From Trueperaceae bacterium (lineage in GTDB: Bacteria > Deinococcota > Deinococci > Deinococcales > Trueperaceae): 64,000 nucleotides of DNA. Location: the NCBI GenBank assembly GCA_011389865.1, contig JAABTL010000010.1, forward strand, positions 1-64,000, written 5' to 3'. Positions 55,781 through 63,013 of the stretch are shown in pieces. The notes under the pieces are model-generated. The model was given only the letters and a program-made list of their open reading frames with translations. It was not told where the DNA came from and made no database searches. Numbering within the stretch: the first letter of the stretch is position 1; every line of letters begins with the position of its first letter. The translations under genes and the position numbers were made by a program.

Positions 55781-56424
55781 AGCGTCACCCGAGCGTCCCA
55801 CCGGCCGCACGTGACGGCCGCCGCTGGCGCGCCCTGCGCCCGCGCCGCTGGCTGGCCGTGGCGCTCGTCGCGTTCACGGCCACCGCCGCGTCCGCCGGCT
55901 TCGTCGCGCTCGACCTCTCCCAGCGCCTGGCGGCGGCCGAGAGCGTCGCGGTCGGCGTGATCGGCGACGTCGACGTCGTCGTCCGCGACGGCGAACCGTG
56001 GACCCTGGTGACGATGGAGGTCGAGCGCTGGTGGGTGGCGGCTGGCGCTCGGGTCGCTGGCGACGCAGCGGAAGACGCCGACGCGGCGGCCGAGGCCGCG
56101 CTACCGGGTTCCCTCACCGCCGCGTTCTGGGGGGGGCGTGCGCCCGGCGCACCGCCCCTGCAGGTCGCTGGCGTCCCGACCTTCGCGCCGGGCGAGCGCG
56201 TGCTGTGGCTCTTGCGCGCCGCGGACGACGGGCTCGGCGCCCCGACGGTGGGCGTGACCCAGGGCGTGTGGCGCTGGGCCGCGGGTGCCTGGCGTGGTGA
56301 CGACGGCTCGAGCCTCGGCGTCGACGACGACGGTGGCCTGGCCCTGGACGGGCAGGCGGTGCCGGACGAGGTGCTGTTCGCCGCCCTGGACGCGGCCCTC
56401 GACGACCTGGAGGCGCAGCCGTGA
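55777..56424 (+). CDS. Exported or membrane-anchored protein of unknown function
   Basis: A 215-residue protein with a basic N-terminus and one hydrophobic segment (about 24-41) that is either a signal peptide or an anchor. The rest resembles a family of secreted proteins often found near matrixin proteases: LSQRLAAAESVAVGVIGDVDVVVRDG..WTLVTMEVERW, then LQVAGVPTFAPGERVLWLLRA and TVGVTQGVWRW. The consensus I recall is an AD.VV.G.V start followed by V.G.P.F..GEE.LLFL....VVGL.QG. The function of that family is not known to me. It overlaps both neighbours by 4 bp (ATGA and GTGA), so all three secreted proteins are made together. Confidence 0.6.
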   Translation: MKRHPSVPPAARDGRRWRALRPRRWLAVALVAFTATAASAGFVALDLSQRLAAAESVAVGVIGDVDVVVRDGEPWTLVTMEVERWWVAAGARVAGDAAEDADAAAEAALPGSLTAAFWGGRAPGAPPLQVAGVPTFAPGERVLWLLRAADDGLGAPTVGVTQGVWRWAAGAWRGDDGSSLGVDDDGGLALDGQAVPDEVLFAALDAALDDLEAQP

Positions 56425-57074
56425 GCGCCCACCGGCTTCGCTCGCGCCTGGCCTCGACGGTCGCGGCCGTCGCGCTGGCGGCATCGCTGAGCGGCGCGCT
56501 GGCGCTCGAGATCACGGTCGAACCGCCCGACGGCGAGCTGGCCGCCGCGGTCGAGGCCGCGGTGGACGACTGGCGCGCCGCGGGCGTGGACGTCGACGCC
56601 ATCGACGCCGCGGTGGTGGTGCGCACTGGCGTGGGCGAGCGCTTCGGGCCCGACGTGACCGCGTGGGTCGTCCTGCGCGGTGGCGCCGACGATTCCGACC
56701 GCGGTTTCGAGATCCTGGTCGCGCCCGCTGCGCGATCTCTGCGCGCGGCCCTGATCCCGGCGCTGGGCGTCGTCCTCGGAGGCACGCTGGGCCGCGGGGC
56801 GCTCGACCCGGTGCTCGACCCCACCGGGCCCCGGCGTCCGACGCCGGCGGACGGGCTGGCGCTCACCGAGCGCCTGAGTGCCCTCCCCGGCGACCTCAAC
56901 CGCGACGGCCGCGTCGACTTCGAGGACCTGCTGCTCATGGCCGAGGCCTTCGGGCGCCGGGGCGTCAACCTACCGGCCGACCTCGACGGCGACGGCGTCG
57001 TCGACGCGGCCGATCTCGATCTCCTGCGGGAGGGTTACGCCTTCGACCCCCCGAACCCGACCGGCACCCGTTGA
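56421..57074 (+). CDS. Secreted dockerin protein with a degenerate matrixin-like body
   Basis: A 217-residue exported protein (signal peptide to about residue 29). The C-terminus, residues about 157-207, is a type I dockerin: two calcium-binding F-hand repeats, GDLNRDGRVDFEDLLLMAEAFG and ADLDGDGVVDAADLDLLREGY. The body (30-150) ends in RAALIPALGVVLGGTLGRGALDPVLDP...TPADGLAL, where matrixins have HExxHxxGxxH, a Met-turn and a lt..D segment. The zinc-binding His and Glu are missing, so a pseudo-protease is suggested; this alignment is from memory and by eye. A partner with a cohesin-like domain may be the lipoprotein two genes upstream. Confidence 0.75.
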   Translation: MSAHRLRSRLASTVAAVALAASLSGALALEITVEPPDGELAAAVEAAVDDWRAAGVDVDAIDAAVVVRTGVGERFGPDVTAWVVLRGGADDSDRGFEILVAPAARSLRAALIPALGVVLGGTLGRGALDPVLDPTGPRRPTPADGLALTERLSALPGDLNRDGRVDFEDLLLMAEAFGRRGVNLPADLDGDGVVDAADLDLLREGYAFDPPNPTGTR

Positions 57075-57124
57075 CGCCAAGGCGTCGTGAACGGGTCGCG
57101 GGCACGCCGCCAGGCTTCGCTGGA

Positions 57125-57418
57125 TCAGGGCAGCTCGGCGATCGCCCGCATGAGCTCGACGTCGCGCTCCGTGACCGCGTCACCCGCGTCGTGCGTCACG
57201 AGGCGCAACGAGACCTCGCGGTAGACCCAGCGCAGCTCGGGGTGGTGGCCCTGGCCCTCCGCCAACGCGCCGACCGCGGCGATGAAGCCCACGGCCGCCG
57301 CCGCGCTCGGCAGGCGGCGCTTCAACGCCAGCGCCCCATCGTCCGCGAGCGTCCAACCGGGGCACGCCGCTAGCGCAGCGGCGATCGCCGCGTCGTCCAA
57401 CACTTTGCTGCCAGCCAC
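57125..57418 (-). CDS. phhB: Pterin-4a-carbinolamine dehydratase
   Basis: A 97-residue protein that recycles the 4a-hydroxy pterin formed by aromatic amino-acid hydroxylases. It starts at LDDAAIAAALAACPGW, and the signature GHHPELRWVYREVSLRLVTHDAGDAVTERDVELMRAI contains the catalytic His pair and Trp of the family. GTG 57418 gives the family length; GTG 57403 is possible. It lies 4 bp after the stop of the upstream large unknown gene on the same strand. No phenylalanine hydroxylase gene is present in the window. Confidence 0.92.
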   Translation of the reverse strand: MAGSKVLDDAAIAAALAACPGWTLADDGALALKRRLPSAAAAVGFIAAVGALAEGQGHHPELRWVYREVSLRLVTHDAGDAVTERDVELMRAIAELP

Positions 57419-57422
57419 GTCC

Positions 57423-59312
57423 TCAGCTCCTCCTGCCGCGAAGCGCGCGGCCACGCAAGAAGACCAGGGCGACGTCGTCCTCGCCACGGGCGGCGACGAG
57501 CACGCCGCCGGGCACCGACTCGACCATCGTCTCGGTGAACGAACCGACCACCCGCCCCGGCAACATGACGACGACCTGCTCGCGCCCCGTCTTGGAGCGC
57601 GGGCGGTAGCGGCGCACGGTGAGCTTGAGCGTGCCGAGGTCGGCGGTCGTCGGCTCGTCGCTCAGCGTGTAGACCGCGCCCTCCGCGTCGTCCTCGCGCT
57701 CGAAGAGACCGGTCAGGTCGCCCGGATCGGCCGACAGCGCCGTCAGGATGCGCTGCACCACGCCGTGCATGAGGTGCTCGTCCAGCGCGGTACCGGCCGC
57801 CGCCGCGGCGCCCTGCAGCAGCCCCTCGACGGCCACGCGCCGGTTCGGCGACCTGGCGGTCACGGTGCCGGCGCGCGCGATCGCACGGCCGACGACGTTC
57901 TCGTCGACGCCCCCCGCGACGCCCGCGACGAACGACAGGACCTCGACCAGGGTCGGGTGCCGATCGTGACTCAGCACGTAGGCCTGCACCAGCGCCTCCG
58001 AGAGACGCGTGGCCAACCCCCGCCCCCCGTCCGCCCAACGCAGATGCAGGTAGTCGCCCTCGCGGTCCACGCGCAGCTCTCCCCGACCGACCTGGATCGT
58101 CGCCCGACGAGAGAGCGGGTGGGCCCGCTCATCGACGAACAGCGTGCGACTCTCACCGGTACCCATCACCGCCACCTCGTGGCCACCCAGCGTGAAGCGG
58201 ACCGGCGACGACATGTTCAGCGTCAGTGCGTCCGCGTCGTGCGGAACGCGCTCCCAGCGCAGCGCGGGCAGGCGACCGAGCAAGACGCCGCCGCCGAGGC
58301 GGGGCGGCGCGGCGGAGCCACCGACGCGCGCCGGCAGGAGCCGCTGCAGCCGCTCGAACAGCGCCTGGACCGCATCGAGGTTGCGCGCCACGTCGCGCTG
58401 AAACGTCGCTCGCGACTGGCGCTCGAACGCCAGGGCCTCGCTCAGGCGGGCCTCGATGTCGCGCCGCAACGCGGCCCGCTGGGCCTCCGGGAGACGCTCC
58501 TTGCTGACCTCCTGCATGGCCGTCCGCAACTCCTTCGTCGAGGGGCCGCGCCGCACGATCGGCGTGAGCTTGCCGGCGTACGGGTCCTTCGCGACGATGG
58601 TCATGGCCTGCCGCGCGAACGGGAGCGCCTGGGCCTCCGGCACCTCGAGCCGCGGCAGCGGCGAATCGGGCCCGCCGATCGTCAGGATCAACTGGACGAG
58701 GTCGCGCCCGATCTCGGCCAGGCTGTCGAGGTCGGACAGCGAGACGAGCGCGTCGTCGGGCTCCGCCAACGGCTCCACCACGCGGAAACCACGCAGCGTC
58801 GGATCGAGGACGGTGTCGCGCTGCTCGGCGTGGCGCCGCAGGTTGCGCAGCATCGTGTAGATCAGCCGCGGCGTCAGCCGGTCGCGCTCGGCGCGCCAAG
58901 CGGCACCGAAGCGGGCCATGGCCTCGTCGATCTCGTCGCGCCACACGCGCTCGGCGAGGCGCTGCAGCACGAGTTGCTCCTCACGCTCGTCGTGGCTCAA
59001 CTCGACCGCGGCTGCACCGGTGTCGAGGATCCCGTCGTTCTCGGCCACCGAGCCGTCGTCGATCCGCAGCGCGTCGAGCGTGGCCACCCGCGACGGCGAC
59101 CTCTGTGGCTGCAACTGGGCGAGGGCGTTCAGGCGCCGCGACACCGAGACGAAGCGGGCCCGATCGTCCGTTCCGAGCGACGCCAGGCCCTGCTCGATCG
59201 CACGCCTCAACTCCCACAGGTCCACCAGGCCGCCACGCACCGGCTGCTGTCGCTCCAGCGCGTCGACCTTGTACTCCAGGAGTTCGAGCGCGACGGGCTC
59301 CAGGCGGACCAT
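57423..59312 (-). CDS. Large cytoplasmic protein of unknown function
   Basis: A 629-residue protein that I cannot place. There is no signal peptide or membrane helix. Residues 1 to about 330 are helical and charged (ELLEYKVDALERQQ, RLIYTMLRNLRRHAEQRD, TKELRTAMQEVSKERLPEAQR). From about 340 to 629 there are beta-rich segments: FTLGGHEVAVMGTGESRTLFVDERAHPLSRRATIQVGRGELRV, then a helical patch and a beta end. The middle turns on a Pro/Gly linker (LLPARVGGSAAPPRLGGG). The length and clean frame argue for a real gene. ATG 59312 has TACGCT 5 nt ahead, like other leaderless starts here. phhB follows after 4 bp. Confidence 0.7.
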   Translation of the reverse strand: MVRLEPVALELLEYKVDALERQQPVRGGLVDLWELRRAIEQGLASLGTDDRARFVSVSRRLNALAQLQPQRSPSRVATLDALRIDDGSVAENDGILDTGAAAVELSHDEREEQLVLQRLAERVWRDEIDEAMARFGAAWRAERDRLTPRLIYTMLRNLRRHAEQRDTVLDPTLRGFRVVEPLAEPDDALVSLSDLDSLAEIGRDLVQLILTIGGPDSPLPRLEVPEAQALPFARQAMTIVAKDPYAGKLTPIVRRGPSTKELRTAMQEVSKERLPEAQRAALRRDIEARLSEALAFERQSRATFQRDVARNLDAVQALFERLQRLLPARVGGSAAPPRLGGGVLLGRLPALRWERVPHDADALTLNMSSPVRFTLGGHEVAVMGTGESRTLFVDERAHPLSRRATIQVGRGELRVDREGDYLHLRWADGGRGLATRLSEALVQAYVLSHDRHPTLVEVLSFVAGVAGGVDENVVGRAIARAGTVTARSPNRRVAVEGLLQGAAAAAGTALDEHLMHGVVQRILTALSADPGDLTGLFEREDDAEGAVYTLSDEPTTADLGTLKLTVRRYRPRSKTGREQVVVMLPGRVVGSFTETMVESVPGGVLVAARGEDDVALVFLRGRALRGRRS

Positions 59313-59317
59313 GCCGC

Positions 59318-59323
59318 AGCGTA
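59318..59323 (-). promoter_or_regulatory. -10 box for the large unknown gene, leaderless type
   Basis: On the minus strand TACGCT lies 5 nt before ATG 59312 with no Shine-Dalgarno between. This supports the chosen start against the longer upstream frame that would begin at 59429. Confidence 0.35.
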
Positions 59324-59438
59324 TCCGCCCCACCCCAGCGGGTTGGTGAAGTCCATCGCAGGGGTCGTCGCACGACGTCGATGGGAACTGCGGTCCGTGG
59401 CTGCCTTGGCCCCCGGACCCGTCCCCCACACATGACCC

Positions 59439-59467
59439 TTGACGGTTCCGCCGGCCTCGGCCATGAT
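59439..59467 (+). promoter_or_regulatory. Sigma-70-type promoter of the ferredoxin gene
   Basis: TTGACG (59439-59444), a 17-bp spacer and CATGAT (59462-59467), nearly identical in layout to the glnA promoter. The leader is about 75 nt and ends in CAGGAAGGAAACCAC before the GTG. Confidence 0.6.
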
Positions 59468-59548
59468 GCCCTCGTGCGCGCAGTTCCCGCGCGCCCGGCT
59501 CGCACCGCGGCGACCGAGAGGCCGCCAGGCGATCAGGAAGGAAACCAC

Positions 59549-59785
59549 GTGCCCCACATCATCGCGGAACCCTGCATCGGCGTGAAGGACCAAGCTTGCG
59601 TCGACGTGTGCCCCGTCGAGTGCATCTACGAGGCCGACGACCAGTTCTACATCCACCCCGAGGAGTGCATCGACTGCGGCGCCTGCATCCCCGCCTGCCC
59701 CGTGGACGCGATCTTCGTCGAGGAGGACGTGCCCGCCGAGTGGGCCTCGTTCATCAAGAAGAACTACGAGCTGTCGGGCCTCTGA
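59549..59785 (+). CDS. fdx: 7Fe ferredoxin ([3Fe-4S][4Fe-4S]), Thermus type
   Basis: A 78-residue electron carrier. Cys at 9, 17 and 50 should bind [3Fe-4S] and Cys at 21, 40, 43 and 46 [4Fe-4S]; C25 is extra. The sequence PCIGVKDQACVDVCPVECIYE and FYIHPEECIDCGACIPACPV is very close to what I recall of the Thermus 7Fe ferredoxin, one reason to place the genome in Deinococcota. The acidic C-terminus EEDVPAEWASFIKKN is also alike. GTG 59549 has AGGAAGGAA ahead. FprA at 40.6 kb may reduce it; typical partners are also 2-oxoacid oxidoreductases. Confidence 0.96.
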   Translation: MPHIIAEPCIGVKDQACVDVCPVECIYEADDQFYIHPEECIDCGACIPACPVDAIFVEEDVPAEWASFIKKNYELSGL

Positions 59786-59868
59786 AGTAGCCCCACGGAT
59801 CGACGACGCCCGGTCTCGCGGCGAGTCCGCGGACCGCGGCGTCGGGTCGTGTCAGCGGTCGGGCCGGG

Positions 59869-60984
59869 TCACCTCGCGGCGGCGAGCTGACGCAGGACAC
59901 CACCGAGCACGGCGATCGAGCGATCGAGCTCGTCGAGCGCCAACCGCTCGACGGGCGTGTGATCGAGCGCGGCGTCGCCGGGACCGTAGGCGACCGTGTC
60001 GCCGCTCCACGCCGGCGCGACGACGTTCCAGTCGGACGTGCCGGTCTTGACCCGGGGCGCCGGCACCCCGCCCGCTGCACGGATGGCCGCGCGGAAGGCG
60101 CGCGCGAGGCGCCCGTCACGCTGCGCGCGGACGGCCACCGCGCCGTCGTCCGTCGTCCAGCTCAGTCCCGGCCCCAGGTCGACGGTCGCGAGCGCGGCGC
60201 GCAACGCGTCCGGCGACCAGGCGGGCGGCAGACGCCAGTCGAGCACGGCCTCCGCCCGCTCGGTCATGCCGTCGTGGCTCGAGGCGAGCGACGTCAACGC
60301 GACCTGCAGCCTGTCGAACAGGCGCGCCTCCGCCCCGTCGACCGCGGCCGGCGCCGCCTCGGCAGCCCAGGCCCGCACGCGCGACCAGGCCGCGACGAGC
60401 GCCTCGCAGGCGGTCGCCTCGTCCCTCGCGGCGTGCGCGGCGGGCCGCTCGGCACGCAAGTGCAGCCGCAGGTGCCCCTTGTAGCCGAGGGTGAGCCCGT
60501 CCCAGCCGCTGGGCTCGCCGACGATCAGCAGGTGCGGACGTGGGTAGGCCAGCACGGCGTGACGCGCGCCGCGGCTGCCCGGAGCCTCCTCCCCCACCGC
60601 GCCGACGAAGCGGAGCTCCAGGGCTTCCCGCACGTCGGCGCCGGCCCGCGCCAGGGCCGCCGCCAGCGCCACCGCCGGTCCCTTGGCGTCGACCGTCCCG
60701 CGGCCGTGCAGGATGCCGTCCTCCACGCGCACGGGCGGCCCGCCCGGGAACGTGTCGAGGTGCCCGAGCAGCGTCACCCGCAGCGCCCCGCGACCGGCGA
60801 CCGCGACGGCGTTGCCCGCCTCGTCGACGAAGGCCTCGTCGGCGTGGGGCGCCAACGCGGCGACGAACCTCGCGGAGACGGCCGCCTCCGCGCCGCTGGG
60901 GCTCGGCAGCCGCACCACCTCCTCCAACAGGGCGCGCGCGCCGGCGTCGCCCAGCAGGTTCGCGGCGCCGGCGCCGCGCGTCAC
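59869..60984 (-). CDS. lysK: [LysW]-lysine/ornithine hydrolase
   Basis: LysK (371 residues) releases lysine (or ornithine) from the carrier protein LysW, the last step of the AAA lysine route. It is an M20-type metallopeptidase: LLGHLDTFPGGPPVR with the first His-Asp, GRGTVDAKGPAVALAAAL, FVGAVGEEAPGSRGARH with the catalytic Glu pair, KTGTSDWNVVAP and the last metal His in DHTPVERLALDELDRS. VDAKGP and KTGTSDWNV are particular to LysK as against ArgE/DapE. GTG 60984 overlaps the lysJ stop by 4 bp. The carrier gene lysW is not in the window. Confidence 0.9.
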   Translation of the reverse strand: MTRGAGAANLLGDAGARALLEEVVRLPSPSGAEAAVSARFVAALAPHADEAFVDEAGNAVAVAGRGALRVTLLGHLDTFPGGPPVRVEDGILHGRGTVDAKGPAVALAAALARAGADVREALELRFVGAVGEEAPGSRGARHAVLAYPRPHLLIVGEPSGWDGLTLGYKGHLRLHLRAERPAAHAARDEATACEALVAAWSRVRAWAAEAAPAAVDGAEARLFDRLQVALTSLASSHDGMTERAEAVLDWRLPPAWSPDALRAALATVDLGPGLSWTTDDGAVAVRAQRDGRLARAFRAAIRAAGGVPAPRVKTGTSDWNVVAPAWSGDTVAYGPGDAALDHTPVERLALDELDRSIAVLGGVLRQLAAAR

Positions 60985-62186
60985 CGCCGCAGCACGCGAC
61001 CGAAGGCGGCGAGCGCCTCGTCGACCTCGTCCTCGCCGATCACGAGCGGCGGCACGAAGCGGATGACGCTGGCGCCGGCGTTGATCAGCAGGAGGCCCTC
61101 GTCGCGTAACGCGGCGATCACGGGAGCGGCCTTCTCCTTGAGCTCGACGCCGAGCATGAGGCCGAGGCCACGGACCTCCCGCACGCGCGGGCTGCCGAGG
61201 GCCTCGATGCCCTCGCGGAAGCGCCGGCCCATCCGCTCCGCGTGCGCCATGAGGTCGCGCGCCTCGATCTCCTCGAGGACCGCCAGGCCGGCGGCCGCGG
61301 CCAGCGGGTTGCCCCCGAAGGTCGTGCCGTGCCCGCCGGCGGGCATCGCGGCGGCGACGGCATCGGTCATCGCCAGCGCGCCGATCGGCACGCCGCCGGC
61401 GAGGCCCTTCGCCAGCGTGACGAGGTCGGGCACGACCCCGGCATGCTCGCTGGCGAGGAAGCGCCCGGTGCGACCGACGCCGCACTGGATCTCGTCGAAC
61501 GCCAGCAGCGCGCCGCGCTCGTCGGCGAGCTCGCGTGCCCGCCGCAGGTAGGCGGCGCTGGCGGGGTGCACCCCGCCCTCGCCCTGCACCGGCTCCAGCC
61601 AGATCATCGCCGTGTCGTCGCCGACGGCGGCGTCGAGCTCGTCGAGGTCGTCGTAGCGCACGAAGTCGACCGGGACGGACAGCGGCTCGAAGGGCTCGCG
61701 GTACTTGACCTCCCAGGTCATCGCGAGCGCGCCGAGCGTCCTGCCGGCGAAGCCGCGCTTGGCGGCGACCACCCGGCGCCGCCCGGTGGCCACCCGGGAC
61801 CACTTGAGCGCCGCCTCGTTGACCTCGGCCCCGGAGTTGGCCAGGAAGACGCGTGACAGCGGCGCGGGCAGGTGTTCGAAGAGCTTGTCGACGAACGCCG
61901 TCCGGACGTCGTTGCCGAGGTTCTGCGGGCAGACGATCAGCCGCCGCGCCTGGGCGGCGATCGCGTCCGCCAGGCGGGCGTTGCCGTGCCCCACGCTGGC
62001 GACCGCGATGCCCGCCATGCCGTCGAGGTAGCGGCGGCCGTCGGCGTCGAACAGGCGCGCGCCCTCGCCGCGCACGAAGACCACGTCGGGCGACCACAGG
62101 CCGGGGGCGTGCGCGGCGGCGCGGGCGAGGACATCGGCCGTGCTGGGGAACTCGGGGGCGGCGGCTGCGAAGGTGGCGTCGTTCAT
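60981..62186 (-). CDS. lysJ: [LysW]-aminoadipate semialdehyde/glutamate semialdehyde transaminase
   Basis: LysJ (401 residues) is a class III PLP aminotransferase of the ArgD family that aminates LysW-bound aminoadipate semialdehyde. FLANSGAEVNEAALKWSR binds phosphate, FAGRTLGALAMTWEVKYREPFEP covers the substrate region, LLAFDEIQCGVGRTG has the Asp, and the PLP Lys is in TLAKGLAGGVPIGA. TWEVKYREPF, rather than the ArgD SATGQPKYREGF type, and the neighbours lysZ and lysK argue for LysJ; a dual role in arginine synthesis, known for these enzymes in some archaea, is possible. GAGGAG precedes ATG 62186. Confidence 0.88.
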   Translation of the reverse strand: MNDATFAAAAPEFPSTADVLARAAAHAPGLWSPDVVFVRGEGARLFDADGRRYLDGMAGIAVASVGHGNARLADAIAAQARRLIVCPQNLGNDVRTAFVDKLFEHLPAPLSRVFLANSGAEVNEAALKWSRVATGRRRVVAAKRGFAGRTLGALAMTWEVKYREPFEPLSVPVDFVRYDDLDELDAAVGDDTAMIWLEPVQGEGGVHPASAAYLRRARELADERGALLAFDEIQCGVGRTGRFLASEHAGVVPDLVTLAKGLAGGVPIGALAMTDAVAAAMPAGGHGTTFGGNPLAAAAGLAVLEEIEARDLMAHAERMGRRFREGIEALGSPRVREVRGLGLMLGVELKEKAAPVIAALRDEGLLLINAGASVIRFVPPLVIGEDEVDEALAAFGRVLRR

Positions 62187-62209
62187 GCGGGCTCCTCGGG
62201 GATCGGACG

Positions 62210-63013
62210 TCAGGCGACCACGGTACCGTGCCCCGCGAGCGCGCGGCGGAGCGGCGCCGGGCACCGCCCGTCCGCCAGGACCGCCCGGGCGACCCCGCCG
62301 GCGACCGCGGCGGCGGCGCCCTCCAGCTTCTTCCTCATGCGGCCCTGGGCCCACGCCAGCGCGTCGTCGACGTCGGCGATCGCGACCCGCGGGACGAGGC
62401 TGGCCTCGTCCGGGAAGTCGCGCAGCAACCCGGGGACGTTGGACAGCAGCACCAGCGCGTCGGCCGCCAGCGCGACGGCGATCGCCGAGGCGGCCCGGTC
62501 ACCGTCCACGTTGACCGCCGCGCCCTCGTGCGAGGCGGCCAGCGGCGCGATGACCGGCAGGAAACCGGCGCCGAGGAGCAGCCGCAGCAGCCCCGCGTCG
62601 ACCCGCTCGACGGCGCCGGTGTGGTCGTCGCGCAGGACGACCGTCTTGCCCCGCTCGACGCTGCGGACGCTGCGCTTGTGGCGCGCCTCGATCAGGCGTC
62701 CGTCCAGGCCCGAGAGCCCGAGCGCCGGCACCCCCCGCGACTGCAGACGCTCGACCCACGCCTTGTTGACGCCACCGGCGACCGCCATCGTGAACGCCTC
62801 GAGGGTCGCCCGGTCGGTGTAGCGGCTCGTGTGCCCGCTGGGGCTGGTGACGAAGCGCGGCGGCACCCCCAGCGCCTCACCGAGCCGGGTCGCGGCAGCA
62901 CCGCCACCGTGGACCAGCACGAGCCGGACCCCTTCGGCCCAGTGGGCGGCCACGTCGTCGGCGATGGCGTCGTGATCGAGGCCCTCGGCGCCCCCCAGCT
63001 TGACGACGATCAC
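62210..63013 (-). CDS. lysZ: [LysW]-aminoadipate/glutamate kinase
   Basis: LysZ (267 residues) phosphorylates the LysW-bound substrate; it is an amino-acid kinase of the ArgB family. VIVVKLGGAEG binds phosphate, LVHGGGAAATRLGEALG follows, and the LysZ-specific stretch SGHTSRYTDRATLEAFTMAVAGGVNKAWV and LGLSGLDGRLIEARHK distinguishes it from N-acetylglutamate kinase. VNVDGDRAASAIAVALAADALVLLSNVPGLL is the nucleotide site. GTG 63013 overlaps the upstream YcaQ-family stop by 4 bp, and lysJ follows after 23 bp. Confidence 0.92.
   Translation of the reverse strand: MIVVKLGGAEGLDHDAIADDVAAHWAEGVRLVLVHGGGAAATRLGEALGVPPRFVTSPSGHTSRYTDRATLEAFTMAVAGGVNKAWVERLQSRGVPALGLSGLDGRLIEARHKRSVRSVERGKTVVLRDDHTGAVERVDAGLLRLLLGAGFLPVIAPLAASHEGAAVNVDGDRAASAIAVALAADALVLLSNVPGLLRDFPDEASLVPRVAIADVDDALAWAQGRMRKKLEGAAAAVAGGVARAVLADGRCPAPLRRALAGHGTVVA

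Noticed and set aside
59869..63013. Reading lysK, lysJ and lysZ as argE, argD and argB
   Set aside because: Specific stretches (SGHTSRYTDR, LSGLDGRL, VDAKGP, KTGTSDWN) and the three-gene set fit the LysW pathway better; an added arginine role remains possible.
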